Shown here: one piece after another, positions 7,880 to 16,922 of the stretch
How the letters are laid out: each line of letters opens with the position of its first letter
How positions within the stretch are numbered: the stretch's first letter is position 1
Virus record (IMG/VR): IMGVR_UViG_3300046543_000266
Location: 124,001 to 188,000 of that record
Strand: one strand, 5' to 3'
DNA length: 64,000 nt
From: a virus
Made by a program: the position numbers and the translations under genes
Notes under the pieces: model-generated
Seen by the model: the letters and a program-made list of their open reading frames with translations, nothing else
Database searches by the model: none
Told to the model about the DNA's origin: nothing

Positions 7880-9955
7880 ATGACGATCTGGTACGTTGAC
7901 CCGGAAGGCGGGAACGATAGCAACGCGGGTACGAGCTTCGCGCTGCGCAAGAGGACGATGAACAGCATCGCCAGCCCTCAAGCCGGGGATCAAGTCCGTG
8001 TGATCGCGAGCCGTCCACGGCAGCAGCCGATGAACGTGACGTGGACGGATGGTTCGTCGGTGCTTACAATGGCAAACGGCGCAGTCACCAAGACGATCGA
8101 CACGTGTGACGTGGTATGGTCGATCACAGGTGGGAATCCGAGTGCTGCCACCAACGTGCAGACGGTGGGCAGTCGTCGGGAAGGGACGGCTTCTGTTCAG
8201 TTATCAATTCCGGTTGGAACGTTTACCGGCAAGATCGCATATCACAATCTTGGGACGCCGGTTGACTTGAGTGGATATAAGGGTGTATCCATGGCGTTCA
8301 TCCCGCCTAGCAATATTCCGGCGGGTAACACACTGGTCCTGGACCTCTGCTCCGATACTACCGGTGACGTGCCGATCCTCTCTATCCCGATGAACTACGG
8401 TAGCACGTCCAACGCCGCGTTCTCCAGCCCATCTGCTCAAGCCTGGACTGCAGTGGCATACGACACGGGAGCCGCGCTTCCGGCAGTCGTGCAGTCGATA
8501 GCGATTCGGATCGCGACGTCGCTGGTTGTGGGAGGCACTGGCGTTCTTATGTACATCGATAACATCCTCGCAACCTTGGGTTGGGACGATCCGAATCACG
8601 TATCTCACCTGTCGGTGATCTCGAAGGACACAGTGGCTGAGCCTGAGTATTACCCGGTCATGGCTATCAGCGGCACCTCACTGCGTATCGGAAGCGTGTC
8701 GGACACCACGACGTCGGCGCGTCCGTACAAAGGAACCACCGAGACGGTCCCCACGTACTTCCGGCTAGCAACTCGTAGCTGGGTCGGTACGGATAACCGG
8801 CTGAACAACGGCGGGACTGTAGGTAATCGCATTGTTGTCAGCGGAGGGTGGGATCGCACAGCAATGTCTACCCAGTCCGACTACACGGTGCTCACTGGAA
8901 TGGGCGCGCTCGGGACGGCTATTGATATCGGGAGCTGGTTCTCTTCGGCGTTCAACTCCGTGGAGGTGTCAGGCTTCGGCTACGCTAACTTCCCCGGAAC
9001 GCTCATTCAGATCGCACAAGGGACGGGCGATCACAAGTTCGTGTATGAATTCGTGATCGGCGGGTACTTCACGAGCCTCACCTATGTAGGGTCGGCGTCC
9101 AACGCTGGATTGCCCTATGAACTGACGGTCAAGCGCAACTACGGGTTCAACAACGGAAGTGGTCCGCTCGCGTCCGCCACAACGCTGTGGGCTATTGGAT
9201 TCACGATGGCTCCGGTCAAGCTGTACATCCGACGCGTTCACGGCCGATCCGACGGTAGCGGTATGGTGCTTCCGAGTGGCAACCGCGAGACCATGGACGT
9301 CACGATCGACCGGATCGACAACAACAGCGGCGCAGCACTGGCGGTCGCCAGCTTCTACACCAACTTCCAGTATCTGCGTGGGTGTACGCTTCAGAACAAC
9401 GACAGCGGTGACTTTGCCAACGGAAGTATCCAGCACACGCTGCATCTTGATCGCTGCTTCTTCTCCACGACGCCCTCAGTCAACGCCTTCTCGGATGACG
9501 GCTGGTCCGGCAAGCTCTTGGTGACTGCAGCCAACGGCAACGCATGGGACAACCGTGAGTATTCGAAATACTACACGTGGATATCAGATCAGGCTACCCG
9601 ACATTCGGCGGATGGAGTAGCTTGGAAGATCTCGATCCGGAACGCCAGCTTCTTCACGGCAGATGCGCCAGTTAAGAAGTCGCTGGTGAAGATCCCGTGT
9701 AAAGCGAATAGTCCGAAGACGGTCAACATGTGGATGCAGCGCGACAACGTCGGGTTGAACATGGGGCTAATGACCATGAGTGGATACGTCGCAGGGGTGG
9801 TTGATCAGCAAGTGGCAATGACCGCGGGTGCTGGAACATGGCAACTGGTGACGCTGAATTTTACACCAATAGAGGACGGACTAGTCGAGGTGTGGGGTTA
9901 CGCCTACGGCGGTACGACGTACAATGGCTGGTTTAGCGATGTGTCCGTGACGTAA
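7880..9955 (+). CDS. Tailspike-type protein, beta-helix family, paralogue 2
   Basis: 691 residues, MTIWYVDPEGGNDSNAG at the start. Same architecture as the genes before and after it: N-terminal WYVDPEGG element, a jelly-roll-like segment (GKIAYHNLGTPVDLSGYKGVSMAF, LVLDLCSDTTGDVPI), AEPEYYPVMAISG, then beta-helix rungs (TIDRIDNNSGAALAVASF, LQNNDSGDFANGS) and a C-terminal domain with KSLVKIPCKANSPKTVNMWMQRDN and FTPIEDGLVEVWGYAYGGTTYNGWFSDVSVT. The last ~120 residues are very close to those of paralogue 3, much closer than to paralogue 1. Likely a receptor-binding or glycan-degrading virion protein. Confidence 0.8.
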   Translation: MTIWYVDPEGGNDSNAGTSFALRKRTMNSIASPQAGDQVRVIASRPRQQPMNVTWTDGSSVLTMANGAVTKTIDTCDVVWSITGGNPSAATNVQTVGSRREGTASVQLSIPVGTFTGKIAYHNLGTPVDLSGYKGVSMAFIPPSNIPAGNTLVLDLCSDTTGDVPILSIPMNYGSTSNAAFSSPSAQAWTAVAYDTGAALPAVVQSIAIRIATSLVVGGTGVLMYIDNILATLGWDDPNHVSHLSVISKDTVAEPEYYPVMAISGTSLRIGSVSDTTTSARPYKGTTETVPTYFRLATRSWVGTDNRLNNGGTVGNRIVVSGGWDRTAMSTQSDYTVLTGMGALGTAIDIGSWFSSAFNSVEVSGFGYANFPGTLIQIAQGTGDHKFVYEFVIGGYFTSLTYVGSASNAGLPYELTVKRNYGFNNGSGPLASATTLWAIGFTMAPVKLYIRRVHGRSDGSGMVLPSGNRETMDVTIDRIDNNSGAALAVASFYTNFQYLRGCTLQNNDSGDFANGSIQHTLHLDRCFFSTTPSVNAFSDDGWSGKLLVTAANGNAWDNREYSKYYTWISDQATRHSADGVAWKISIRNASFFTADAPVKKSLVKIPCKANSPKTVNMWMQRDNVGLNMGLMTMSGYVAGVVDQQVAMTAGAGTWQLVTLNFTPIEDGLVEVWGYAYGGTTYNGWFSDVSVT

Positions 9956-9963
9956 GAACACGT

Positions 9964-9981
9964 GGAGGGACTAGTCCCTCC
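9964..9981. repeat. Perfect 18-bp palindrome between two tailspike genes
   Basis: GGAGGGACTAGTCCCTCC is self-complementary over its full length and fills most of the 45-base gap between the stop of paralogue 2 and ATG 10001. In RNA it would fold to a 7-bp stem with a CTAG loop. The left arm contains a GGAGG sequence that the hairpin would hide. It may affect RNA processing or translation. Confidence 0.6.
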
Positions 9982-10000
9982 GCATCTCACAGAGAACAAT

Positions 10001-12736
10001 ATGGCTATTGGATTTAACACCGCGAACAAGACGTCGGGCATGACCATATCGCCAGACGGGCGGACTGCCACGAACTCTGCGGCAAATGGTGTAGCAAGCG
10101 GAGTTCAGGGGCTTCTGGCGTTGACGACTCGGTGCTACATCGAGTTCACTGTAATCGCCAACGCAAACACCAACTCCGCAACCTCCGGCGTAGGTATCGG
10201 TCCGGTTGGTATCGACCTGACACAGATGGCTGGTAGTGTGGCAACCCATTCGGCGGCCGCACTGTTCACTACGCTGACCGGCATCTACTTCAACGGCAGT
10301 ACTCTGCGTAACATCGGCGGAGCTACTCCCGCTGGAACCACTATCGGGATGGCGTGGGATCCGGCCACGCGGAAGGTGTGGTTCCGCAGCACGTTCAACA
10401 CGAATGGGACAACCACTTACTGGAATGCATCCGACGTATCCGGTATCACTGAGAATCCGGCAACTGGACAGGGTGGTTACGTAATCGCTGGTGCCGAAAC
10501 CATGTATGCAGTGTTCCAGTCCACAGTCAACGGGATGTCGCTGCTGATGAACAGTGGTGAGTCGCCGTACGTGATGATACCGCCCGACATGTCACCAGCC
10601 GGTTCGAAGGTCTGGTATGTGGATCCGGAAGGTGGACAAGATACCGGCACTGGTCTGTCGTTTATTCAACGCAAGCGTGTGATTGGTGGTCCTACTGGTA
10701 TCCCGTCTTCGCTGGCGGGTGGCGATGTTATCCGTGTGATGGCGAGCCGACCGAAGAGCTTGGTGGGCAACGCAACGTGGACGGACAACAGCGGTACTGT
10801 CACGCTGGATGCGTCACTGTCGGGGCTCACGCAGGTGGTAGACAACTGTGAAGTCGCGTGGCTTCGCACTGGAGGCGCAGCCAGCATTTCCACGGCGTCG
10901 ACTGTGATCGTCAACAGCCGCGAAGGGAACAACGCGATCTCGATCGACATTCCGGCGAGCGGCACAGGCAAGCTCGCGTATAAGACGTTGGGCGCGGCGT
11001 TGGACTTGAGTGCGTTCACAGGCGTTTCGATGAGCGCATGGTACACGGGCAGCACGGCGACTCCTGCACCCGGAGTCTTGGTCCTGGATCTGTGCTCGGA
11101 CGCCACTGGTGACGTACCGCTGAAGACTATTCCGTTGAACTACGGGAACAGCGCGTCTCTGACGCTGCCTACCACGAACGGTTCCACCATCCTGATTGGT
11201 GATACGCAAGTAGCCCTCCCGTCAGGTGTCAACTCAGTGGCTCTGCGATTGACTGCCGCCTATGGGACGACGCAAACCATAATAGTGGACAACATCATTG
11301 CGACGAAGAGTTGGAGCGATCCCAACCACATTTCGCACATGAGCCTGATATCGAAGGACAATGCTGCAGAACCTGAGTATTATCCTATCATGTCGATCAG
11401 CGGTACGACGGTGGTGATCGGTGGTATTGCCGAGCGAGTGCGTGGGGCCAGCGTTCCCCAACCGCGCCCCTATCGTGGAACTACCGAAACAGTGCCTACG
11501 TACTTCCGCACACCGACGCGATACAACTGGACTACCGCACAGAGCGCCATTGTCACCGGCGGGACTGTCGGTAATCGAGTGGTGGTGAGCGGAGGCTGGA
11601 GTCGTACCGATATGAGCACTCAGACTGACATCACGGTGTTCAGCGCTGTGGGTGCATACAGTCAGGTGTTCAGCGTAGGACCCGGTATCAGCTCAGTAGA
11701 GGTGTCGAGCTTTGCGTACGCACACTTCAACAACGGCAATCTGTTCCAGACCAGTTTCTTGGCGAGCGGGGACTTCAAGCATCACGTGTCGTTTGTGGCC
11801 GGATGTTGGAATACGCCGTTCATTCGCACCGACACGTCACCGGCCAATGGTCAGCTGTACGATCTGCGCATTTCGCGCGGGTGGACCTTCAACTCCGGCG
11901 CGCTGGTCCTGGACAATGCGAATATCTGGAAGGTCAACGGGATGCAAACTCCGTTGAAAGCGTACTTCCGACGGCTGCACGGGCGCTCAGAAGGCTCAGC
12001 GATAACGCTTCCCAACGGAAGCCGTGAGTTGATCAATATGCGTATCGACATGATCGACAACAACTCGGCTTTTGCGCTGACTGACAGCACGACGTATTAC
12101 CTTCAGAACTGCTACCTGCGGAATTGCGTGATGCAGAACAACGCACAGGGCGACTTCGCACCGGGTCTGGTGCAGCTCAACCTGTTCTTGGAACGATGCA
12201 CGTTTCAGGGTCCAGTCATTAGCGGTAATCCCAACACTGGTCTAGGTTCACCGTTCAATAACGGCGGATGGGCCGGTAAGATTCTGGTCAACGCGTTCGG
12301 CGGCGTGACGTGGGACAACCGCGAATACTCCATGTGGTATCGGTGGGTATCGGACAACGCGAATAGGCATATCCCAGCAGGTCCGCCATCGCAAGGTGCC
12401 AGCTGGAAAGTGTCGCTGTACAACTCCACGCTGTTCACGGCCGATTTCCCGGCTCGCAAGTCGCTGGTCAAAGTCGCGTGTAAAGCCAACGAAGCGCGCA
12501 CCGTCAGCGTGTGGTTGATGCGTGACGATCCTGGATTAACTCTGGGTCTGATGACGCTGTCCAGCTACGTCGCGGGTGTGACGCGACAGCAAGTGCCGAT
12601 GACCGCAGGTGCTTCGACGTGGCAGCAAGTATCGATCTCGTTCACGCCGACGGAAGACGGTCTGGTAGACATCTGGGGTTACGCCTTCGGCGGCACTACG
12701 TTCAACGGCTGGTTCAGTGATGTATCAGTCACCTAG
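10001..12736 (+). CDS. Tailspike-type protein, beta-helix family, paralogue 3 with added N-terminal domain
   Basis: 911 residues from ATG 10001 (MAIGFNTANKTSG); a longer reading from GTG 9962 would run through the palindrome and is unlikely. Residues ~1-190 form an extra domain absent from the other two paralogues, with SPRY-like features (SGVGIGPVGIDL, IYFNGSTLRNIGG, GTTIGMAWDPATRKVWFRS). From about residue 200 the WYVDPEGGQDTGTGLSF opening and the whole paralogue 2 architecture follow, including AEPEYYPIMSISG, GGWSRTDMSTQTD, IDMIDNNSAF and the near-identical C-terminus ending WFSDVSVT. The added domain probably changes attachment or adds a second binding site. Confidence 0.8.
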   Translation: MAIGFNTANKTSGMTISPDGRTATNSAANGVASGVQGLLALTTRCYIEFTVIANANTNSATSGVGIGPVGIDLTQMAGSVATHSAAALFTTLTGIYFNGSTLRNIGGATPAGTTIGMAWDPATRKVWFRSTFNTNGTTTYWNASDVSGITENPATGQGGYVIAGAETMYAVFQSTVNGMSLLMNSGESPYVMIPPDMSPAGSKVWYVDPEGGQDTGTGLSFIQRKRVIGGPTGIPSSLAGGDVIRVMASRPKSLVGNATWTDNSGTVTLDASLSGLTQVVDNCEVAWLRTGGAASISTASTVIVNSREGNNAISIDIPASGTGKLAYKTLGAALDLSAFTGVSMSAWYTGSTATPAPGVLVLDLCSDATGDVPLKTIPLNYGNSASLTLPTTNGSTILIGDTQVALPSGVNSVALRLTAAYGTTQTIIVDNIIATKSWSDPNHISHMSLISKDNAAEPEYYPIMSISGTTVVIGGIAERVRGASVPQPRPYRGTTETVPTYFRTPTRYNWTTAQSAIVTGGTVGNRVVVSGGWSRTDMSTQTDITVFSAVGAYSQVFSVGPGISSVEVSSFAYAHFNNGNLFQTSFLASGDFKHHVSFVAGCWNTPFIRTDTSPANGQLYDLRISRGWTFNSGALVLDNANIWKVNGMQTPLKAYFRRLHGRSEGSAITLPNGSRELINMRIDMIDNNSAFALTDSTTYYLQNCYLRNCVMQNNAQGDFAPGLVQLNLFLERCTFQGPVISGNPNTGLGSPFNNGGWAGKILVNAFGGVTWDNREYSMWYRWVSDNANRHIPAGPPSQGASWKVSLYNSTLFTADFPARKSLVKVACKANEARTVSVWLMRDDPGLTLGLMTLSSYVAGVTRQQVPMTAGASTWQQVSISFTPTEDGLVDIWGYAFGGTTFNGWFSDVSVT

Positions 12737-12744
12737 GAGATAGC

Positions 12745-12945
12745 ATGTCCCAGCCAGTAGCAGACGGGGTGGCCCAATTCGCGTTCGCGTGTCTTGGGGA
12801 CCCCTATGTGGTGATTCCAGCCAGTGCCGCGACCCCGAAGTACAACAGCTTCCCGTTCGCTGTAGAGGGTGAAGTGTACAACGACGGGTCCGTGGGATTG
12901 TCTGCCAACAGTCAGCAGCAGCCGATCGTCATGATCTGTATGTAA
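12745..12945 (+). CDS. Small accessory protein behind tailspike paralogue 3
   Basis: 66 residues, no recognised domain (MSQPVADGVAQFAFACLGDPY). It is the positional counterpart of the 68-residue protein at 7623, following a tailspike gene by 8 bases. AGGAGATAGC immediately before the ATG gives a good ribosome site. Role unknown. Confidence 0.65.
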   Translation: MSQPVADGVAQFAFACLGDPYVVIPASAATPKYNSFPFAVEGEVYNDGSVGLSANSQQQPIVMICM

Positions 12946-12966
12946 CGCATTCAAAAAGAGAACCAT

Positions 12967-14529
12967 ATGAATTTTCAAATCACACAAGCGGCACTCGATG
13001 CGTTGGCGGTCACTCCGGGATTGAGGCCCACCCTGTATCGCCTCGGTAGCGGCACTGGCTACACACCGGTTCCCGGCGATATCGCTATCCACGGTGGTCT
13101 GATCTATCAGGGATCGCTGACCACACAAGACGTCGTCAGTGGTAACATCATCCGCCAATCGGTGGTGCTGCCGTATGACTTGGGTCCCTTCGATTTCGGT
13201 GAAGTCGGCCTGTACACCGAGAGCGGTATGCTGTTTGCATTGGGCGTGTGTGACGTGCTCATGCACAAGACGGTGAACAGCGACACCACGAAAGCCAATT
13301 CCATTCGCTTCGACGCGTATCTGTCGAGCGTCGGCTCCATGTACAATATGTGGCTGGACGTTGCGGAAACTAGCAACGCCTTCCAGATGGCAGTGCTGGA
13401 TTCGGTTGATCAGTTGCCGATGGCGGCTAACAGTGTTCCGGCTGCGTACATCATTCGCGGCCGCAATCTGGCAGACAGCTTCCGTGCCTACACCGATGGT
13501 TACGGTCTGTGGAACTTCGACGAGTACGTGGTAACGCCGACTCCGAGCACGGTAGTGTCGGCAGACATGAACAGCATAACGCTGCCGATCTCGGATTACT
13601 ACGGATACACGAGTGTCACGTCGGATGGTGACCTGATCGTAGAGTTTATCACGGGCGCTTGCTACTCGACGCCGCGTATCGTCCACCAAGCTGTCATCAG
13701 CGGGGCGAACATCACGCTGATCTATAAGACCCCGCTGCAAGTATCACCGCAGCCGGGCGACCAGTTCCTGATCTTCAAGCGACGCACGGGCACGCAGTAC
13801 GTGTTGCCCATCGCGAGCTCGACGATTCTGGGTGGTGTGAAGATTGGTTCTGGTATCACCATCTCGGCAGACGGCACGATCAGCGCAGCAGGTGGTGGCG
13901 GAGGCGGCTCGGATTACACTCTTCCGGCGGCAACGACGTCTGTTCTGGGTGGCGTGATCGTCGGCGCTGGATTGGCTGTGCAGCTCAATGGTCTGATCAA
14001 CGTGAAGGCCGCAACGTCGGCGCAGATCGGTGGTGTGAAAGCCGGAACCTCGATGACCATCGCAGGTGACGGAACGATCGACTACAATCTTCCGAAAGCG
14101 ACTGCCGTGGTATTGGGTGGTATCAAGGTAGGTACGGGCTTGACAGTCGCCGCAGACGGTACGCTGTCAGCAGTGGCTACGACCAATCCGTACGACATGC
14201 CGATTGGATACATCGGGGCAATGCCCGCCAACAATGCGCTGATGGCGCGTGTGATGTTCGCACGTCAAGTTCAGTTCCCGAATAACTTCACAGGTTCGGT
14301 GGCGAGTGCAGCGACGGCGGCGACGGGTACGGTTGTCCTGTCCGTGCGTAAGAACGGTACGGAAGTCGCACAGGTGACGTTCTCAGCTGGACAAGCGACT
14401 GGTGCAGTAACCGGTGCCAGCGTCACGTTCAACGCTGGTGACGTGCTTACTCTGTACACGACCCAAACGATTGCCGATGCCACGTTGGCGAACATGAGCG
14501 TCACGCTGACGGGTACGCGCCTGTCCTAA
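12967..14529 (+). CDS. Tail fibre protein, DUF3751-like N-terminus plus LGGVK repeats
   Basis: 520 residues. The N-terminal ~150 residues contain LGSGTGYTPVPGDIAIHGGLIYQGSL and DLGPFDFGEVGLYTESGMLFALGV, the hallmark of the phage tail-collar fibre family (DUF3751 type) that docks P2/Mu-like fibres to the baseplate. A middle domain runs to about residue 280. Then come LPIASSTILGGVKIGSGITISADGTIS-type shaft repeats, separated by a Gly-rich hinge, and a tip (LSVRKNGTEVAQVTFSAGQATG) related to the tip of the fibre at 4292-5593. The minus-strand fibre at 18418-19896 has the same plan. Confidence 0.85.
   Translation: MNFQITQAALDALAVTPGLRPTLYRLGSGTGYTPVPGDIAIHGGLIYQGSLTTQDVVSGNIIRQSVVLPYDLGPFDFGEVGLYTESGMLFALGVCDVLMHKTVNSDTTKANSIRFDAYLSSVGSMYNMWLDVAETSNAFQMAVLDSVDQLPMAANSVPAAYIIRGRNLADSFRAYTDGYGLWNFDEYVVTPTPSTVVSADMNSITLPISDYYGYTSVTSDGDLIVEFITGACYSTPRIVHQAVISGANITLIYKTPLQVSPQPGDQFLIFKRRTGTQYVLPIASSTILGGVKIGSGITISADGTISAAGGGGGGSDYTLPAATTSVLGGVIVGAGLAVQLNGLINVKAATSAQIGGVKAGTSMTIAGDGTIDYNLPKATAVVLGGIKVGTGLTVAADGTLSAVATTNPYDMPIGYIGAMPANNALMARVMFARQVQFPNNFTGSVASAATAATGTVVLSVRKNGTEVAQVTFSAGQATGAVTGASVTFNAGDVLTLYTTQTIADATLANMSVTLTGTRLS
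13914..13962 (+). repeat. 49-bp segment identical to 4714-4762
   Basis: Second copy of the exact 49-base repeat, lying in the LGGV shaft of a different fibre gene about 9.2 kb away. It is in the same reading frame and encodes the same residues (TLPAATTSVLGGVIV). Confidence 0.9.
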
Positions 14530-14542
14530 GGAGTGCCGGGCC

Positions 14543-14731
14543 ATGGAATTTTATAAGGTAGCGGCACGTAACGGCGGCATTCGCACCGACCTCATTCTGT
14601 ACAAGGACGACAACGGTGTGAAGTGGAATGTGCCGAGCGTACATCGGATCTGGCGTGAAATCTATCTGCCTTGGCTGGCAGCAGGTAACACGCCGAAGGA
14701 GCCAGACACGTCAGATAACGCCAGAGGTTAG
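14543..14731 (+). CDS. Small hypothetical protein between fibre genes
   Basis: 62 residues, mixed charge, with an aromatic helix-like segment (VPSVHRIWREIYLPWLAAGN). No known family recognised. It has a GGAGTGCCGGGCC leader before the ATG. It lies between a fibre and a further virion-type gene, so it may be a fibre accessory or chaperone. Confidence 0.6.
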   Translation: MEFYKVAARNGGIRTDLILYKDDNGVKWNVPSVHRIWREIYLPWLAAGNTPKEPDTSDNARG

Positions 14732-14733
14732 TA

Positions 14734-15306
14734 ATGATAGAGCAACTGAACTTCCCGTACACTGCGGTGAAGGCGGACGGGCAGATGATCATCGCACAGT
14801 CCCCGTCGGTCGATGCACTACCGTCCAGCGCGACGGTAGTGGATCAGGTTGGTCACAACAACGTGGTGCTGACAGCAGACCTCAACGATAGTTATCGATT
14901 GGGGATGTACCAATACACGACGATCCGCAATCGGTGGCAGATGGTGCTCCCGTACGAGGTCATCTGTTCGGAGCTGTTCGGCATCTCCACGATGTACGTG
15001 TGTCTTCCCAACGATGGGGACAATCTGCTGCCGATAGGCGATACGGGGCAAGCACTGCTGACCGTAACGCGGAACGGCGTGTCGATCTCCAACTACGATC
15101 GCACGAACACCGGATTGGCGTTGCAGTTACCGGCAGTCCGTGGTGATGTGTACGGTATCCTGTGTGCGTCTCCGATCACCGCAGCAACCGTAATACCGGC
15201 TGGAATAGCAGACGCACCGTTTGATAGCAGTCCCTACGTCCGCACTAACGGGATGTGGGACACGCTTCAAGATCACCTCAACGAAGGCGAATTCACAGGT
15301 TCCTAA
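14734..15306 (+). CDS. Hypothetical virion-associated protein
   Basis: 190 residues, beta-rich, no domain recognised. The ATG follows the preceding stop by two bases and its stop abuts the next ATG directly, so it belongs to the same coupled fibre operon. A central LPNDGDNLLPIGDTGQALLTVTRNGVSISNY region resembles a small beta-sandwich. Function unassigned. Confidence 0.6.
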   Translation: MIEQLNFPYTAVKADGQMIIAQSPSVDALPSSATVVDQVGHNNVVLTADLNDSYRLGMYQYTTIRNRWQMVLPYEVICSELFGISTMYVCLPNDGDNLLPIGDTGQALLTVTRNGVSISNYDRTNTGLALQLPAVRGDVYGILCASPITAATVIPAGIADAPFDSSPYVRTNGMWDTLQDHLNEGEFTGS

Positions 15307-16557
15307 ATGGCTACGAAATTAATTCATCTACACAATAGCACGGCCGGGAAGGTTCCGCTGCCTTCGGAGTTGGTTGCAGGACAGATCGCAATCAATACCG
15401 CGGATAAGAAGATCTTCATTCTGGCCGCCGATGGTACGGTAGCATCTATCGCTGGCGGAGGTGGTGCTGGATCAGTAACCAGTGTGAACGGCGTGGCTCC
15501 TGACGGAGGCGGTAACGTCGCACTCACAGCATTCAATCTCGGTGCGTCTACCGTAGGGAACTCGATATTCACAGCGGTGACCGCGGCAGCAGCGCGCACT
15601 GCTCTGGGGGCAACTACGGTAGGATCGTCGGTGTTCACAGCAGCGACTGCAGCAGCAGCGCAATCCGCAATCGGCGCGACTTCAGTTGGTAGCGCAGTGC
15701 TGAGTGCGACGGATGCTCCGACTGCAGTCAGTGCCTTGGGTGCGTCATCGGTAGGAGCCGCAGTCTTTACGGCGAACAATACTGCGACTGCGCAATCAGC
15801 TCTCGGTGCTACGGCGATTGGTAAGTCGATCTTCACGGCAACGGATGCACCGACTGTCGTGTCGTTGCTGCAAGTAGTTCCGTCCGGCTCAGTAGGCGCA
15901 GCCAACGGCGTAGCTCCGCTGGATGTCAACGGTAAGGTGCCGGTCGCCAATCTGCCGTCGTCTATCCTGGGGTCGGTGAACTACCAAGGCACGTTCACTC
16001 CCGGATCGTCCACGCTCCCCATCGCAGGTGTTGGTAACAAGGGATGGTACTACGTCACGACGTCAGGCGGCACGTACACTCCGCCGGGTGGAACGCTTAT
16101 CACGTTCAGCCAAGGCGACTGGCTGATATCGGATGCTTCCAAGTGGTCAGTGCTCGACTCGCAGGATGCAGTCACTGCGGTGAACGGCAAGACGGGTACA
16201 GTCACATTGGTTGCTGGTGACATCACGAGCGGAACGTTCGGTGCTGCTCAGTTGGGTTCCAATCCGGCTACAGGTATCCGTGTGCTGACTACGGATGCTG
16301 GCGGAAGCCCAACATGGTTGACCGTTGCACCGTCGGGTGTTCTGGGTGCGAATCCGGGTACGACCAAGGTGTTGACGACAGACGTTGCAGGGAACCCGAC
16401 ATGGGTGACGGCGATTCCGTATGCAAATCTTCCGGTAGCAACTGCTTCTTCGCTGGGACTGGCACAAGCTGGATCCGGTTTGTCGGTGGTCTCCGGTGTG
16501 ATGAGTGTGAACACATCAGCTTTGACACTGGACGAAGGAACCTACGTCGGAGCGTAA
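15307..16557 (+). CDS. Tail fibre protein with Mtd-like N-terminus and Ala-rich repeats
   Basis: 416 residues starting immediately after the previous stop. The first ~45 residues (LIHLHNSTAGKVPLPSELVAGQIAINTADKKIFI) match the anchoring domain of the fibre at 4292. The shaft has five or six short repeats of the type (S/A)ALGA(T/S)xVGxxVFTAxxAxTA (about residues 75-190), then PLDVNGKVPVANLP and VNGKTGTVTL units common in phage fibres, and late VLTTDAGGSPTW / VLTTDVAGNPTW repeats. No separate tip domain is evident, so this may be a short or adaptor fibre. Confidence 0.85.
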   Translation: MATKLIHLHNSTAGKVPLPSELVAGQIAINTADKKIFILAADGTVASIAGGGGAGSVTSVNGVAPDGGGNVALTAFNLGASTVGNSIFTAVTAAAARTALGATTVGSSVFTAATAAAAQSAIGATSVGSAVLSATDAPTAVSALGASSVGAAVFTANNTATAQSALGATAIGKSIFTATDAPTVVSLLQVVPSGSVGAANGVAPLDVNGKVPVANLPSSILGSVNYQGTFTPGSSTLPIAGVGNKGWYYVTTSGGTYTPPGGTLITFSQGDWLISDASKWSVLDSQDAVTAVNGKTGTVTLVAGDITSGTFGAAQLGSNPATGIRVLTTDAGGSPTWLTVAPSGVLGANPGTTKVLTTDVAGNPTWVTAIPYANLPVATASSLGLAQAGSGLSVVSGVMSVNTSALTLDEGTYVGA

Positions 16558-16573
16558 CCCTTGGCTTCGTCGT

Positions 16574-16584
16574 GTAATTTTATG
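16574..16584 (+). promoter_or_regulatory. Second copy of the GTAATTTTATG element
   Basis: Same 11-mer as at 7837, here in the 72-base gap before the gene at 16630. Position and recurrence suggest a promoter core; there is no independent support. Confidence 0.3.
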
Positions 16585-16629
16585 CTGTAACACTTTGTTA
16601 CAGAACGATCTTGCGCGACGGGGCCAACG

Positions 16630-16845
16630 ATGTGCACAACAGATAAAGCAATTGAATCACAAGAAGTACTCACTGAGTATGCAATCGCGGCGATCCGCAG
16701 GAACGCTAAGCGAACGCTACTTTATTCTGGACACTGTTACTACTGTGACGAGACGGTACGTTCGCCGCATCTTTTCTGCGATCTCGATTGCCGCGATGAC
16801 TGGGAACGAGAGAAACGGTTGAAGGAGATCGCTGGTAAGAAATAA
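16630..16845 (+). CDS. Small treble-clef-type zinc-binding protein
   Basis: 71 residues. The C-terminal half reads GHCYYCDETVRSPHLFCDLDCRDDWE, a CxxC-x9-CxxxC arrangement typical of small treble-clef zinc knuckles, followed by a basic helix. The N-terminal half is helical. Such proteins often bind nucleic acid or act as small adaptors. It is bounded by the AT-rich element upstream and a strong hairpin downstream, so it may be a separate transcription unit. Confidence 0.65.
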   Translation: MCTTDKAIESQEVLTEYAIAAIRRNAKRTLLYSGHCYYCDETVRSPHLFCDLDCRDDWEREKRLKEIAGKK

Positions 16846-16848
16846 CCA

Positions 16849-16883
16849 AAGGGTCCGCACGAGTGCTTGCTCTGCGGACCCTT
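16849..16883. terminator. Strong hairpin, probable terminator or RNA-stabilising element
   Basis: AAGGGTCCGCA (16849-16859) is perfectly complementary to TGCGGACCCTT (16873-16883), an 11-bp stem with a 13-base loop, four bases after the stop of the zinc-knuckle gene. No T tract follows, so termination is not certain. Confidence 0.5.
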
Positions 16884-16922
16884 GACTCATTGAATGGCAC
16901 ATCCCCTCACGCACGGTATCCT

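Noticed and set aside
12733-13740. 335-residue minus-strand open frame
   Set aside because: Lies entirely opposite the DUF3751-type fibre gene; Arg/His/Val-rich composition without domains, a shadow of codon bias.
16863-16922. N-terminal extension of the gene at 16923 from GTG 16863
   Set aside because: The GTG falls in the loop of a strong hairpin and has no ribosome site; ATG 16923 gives a product of the same length class as its neighbour.
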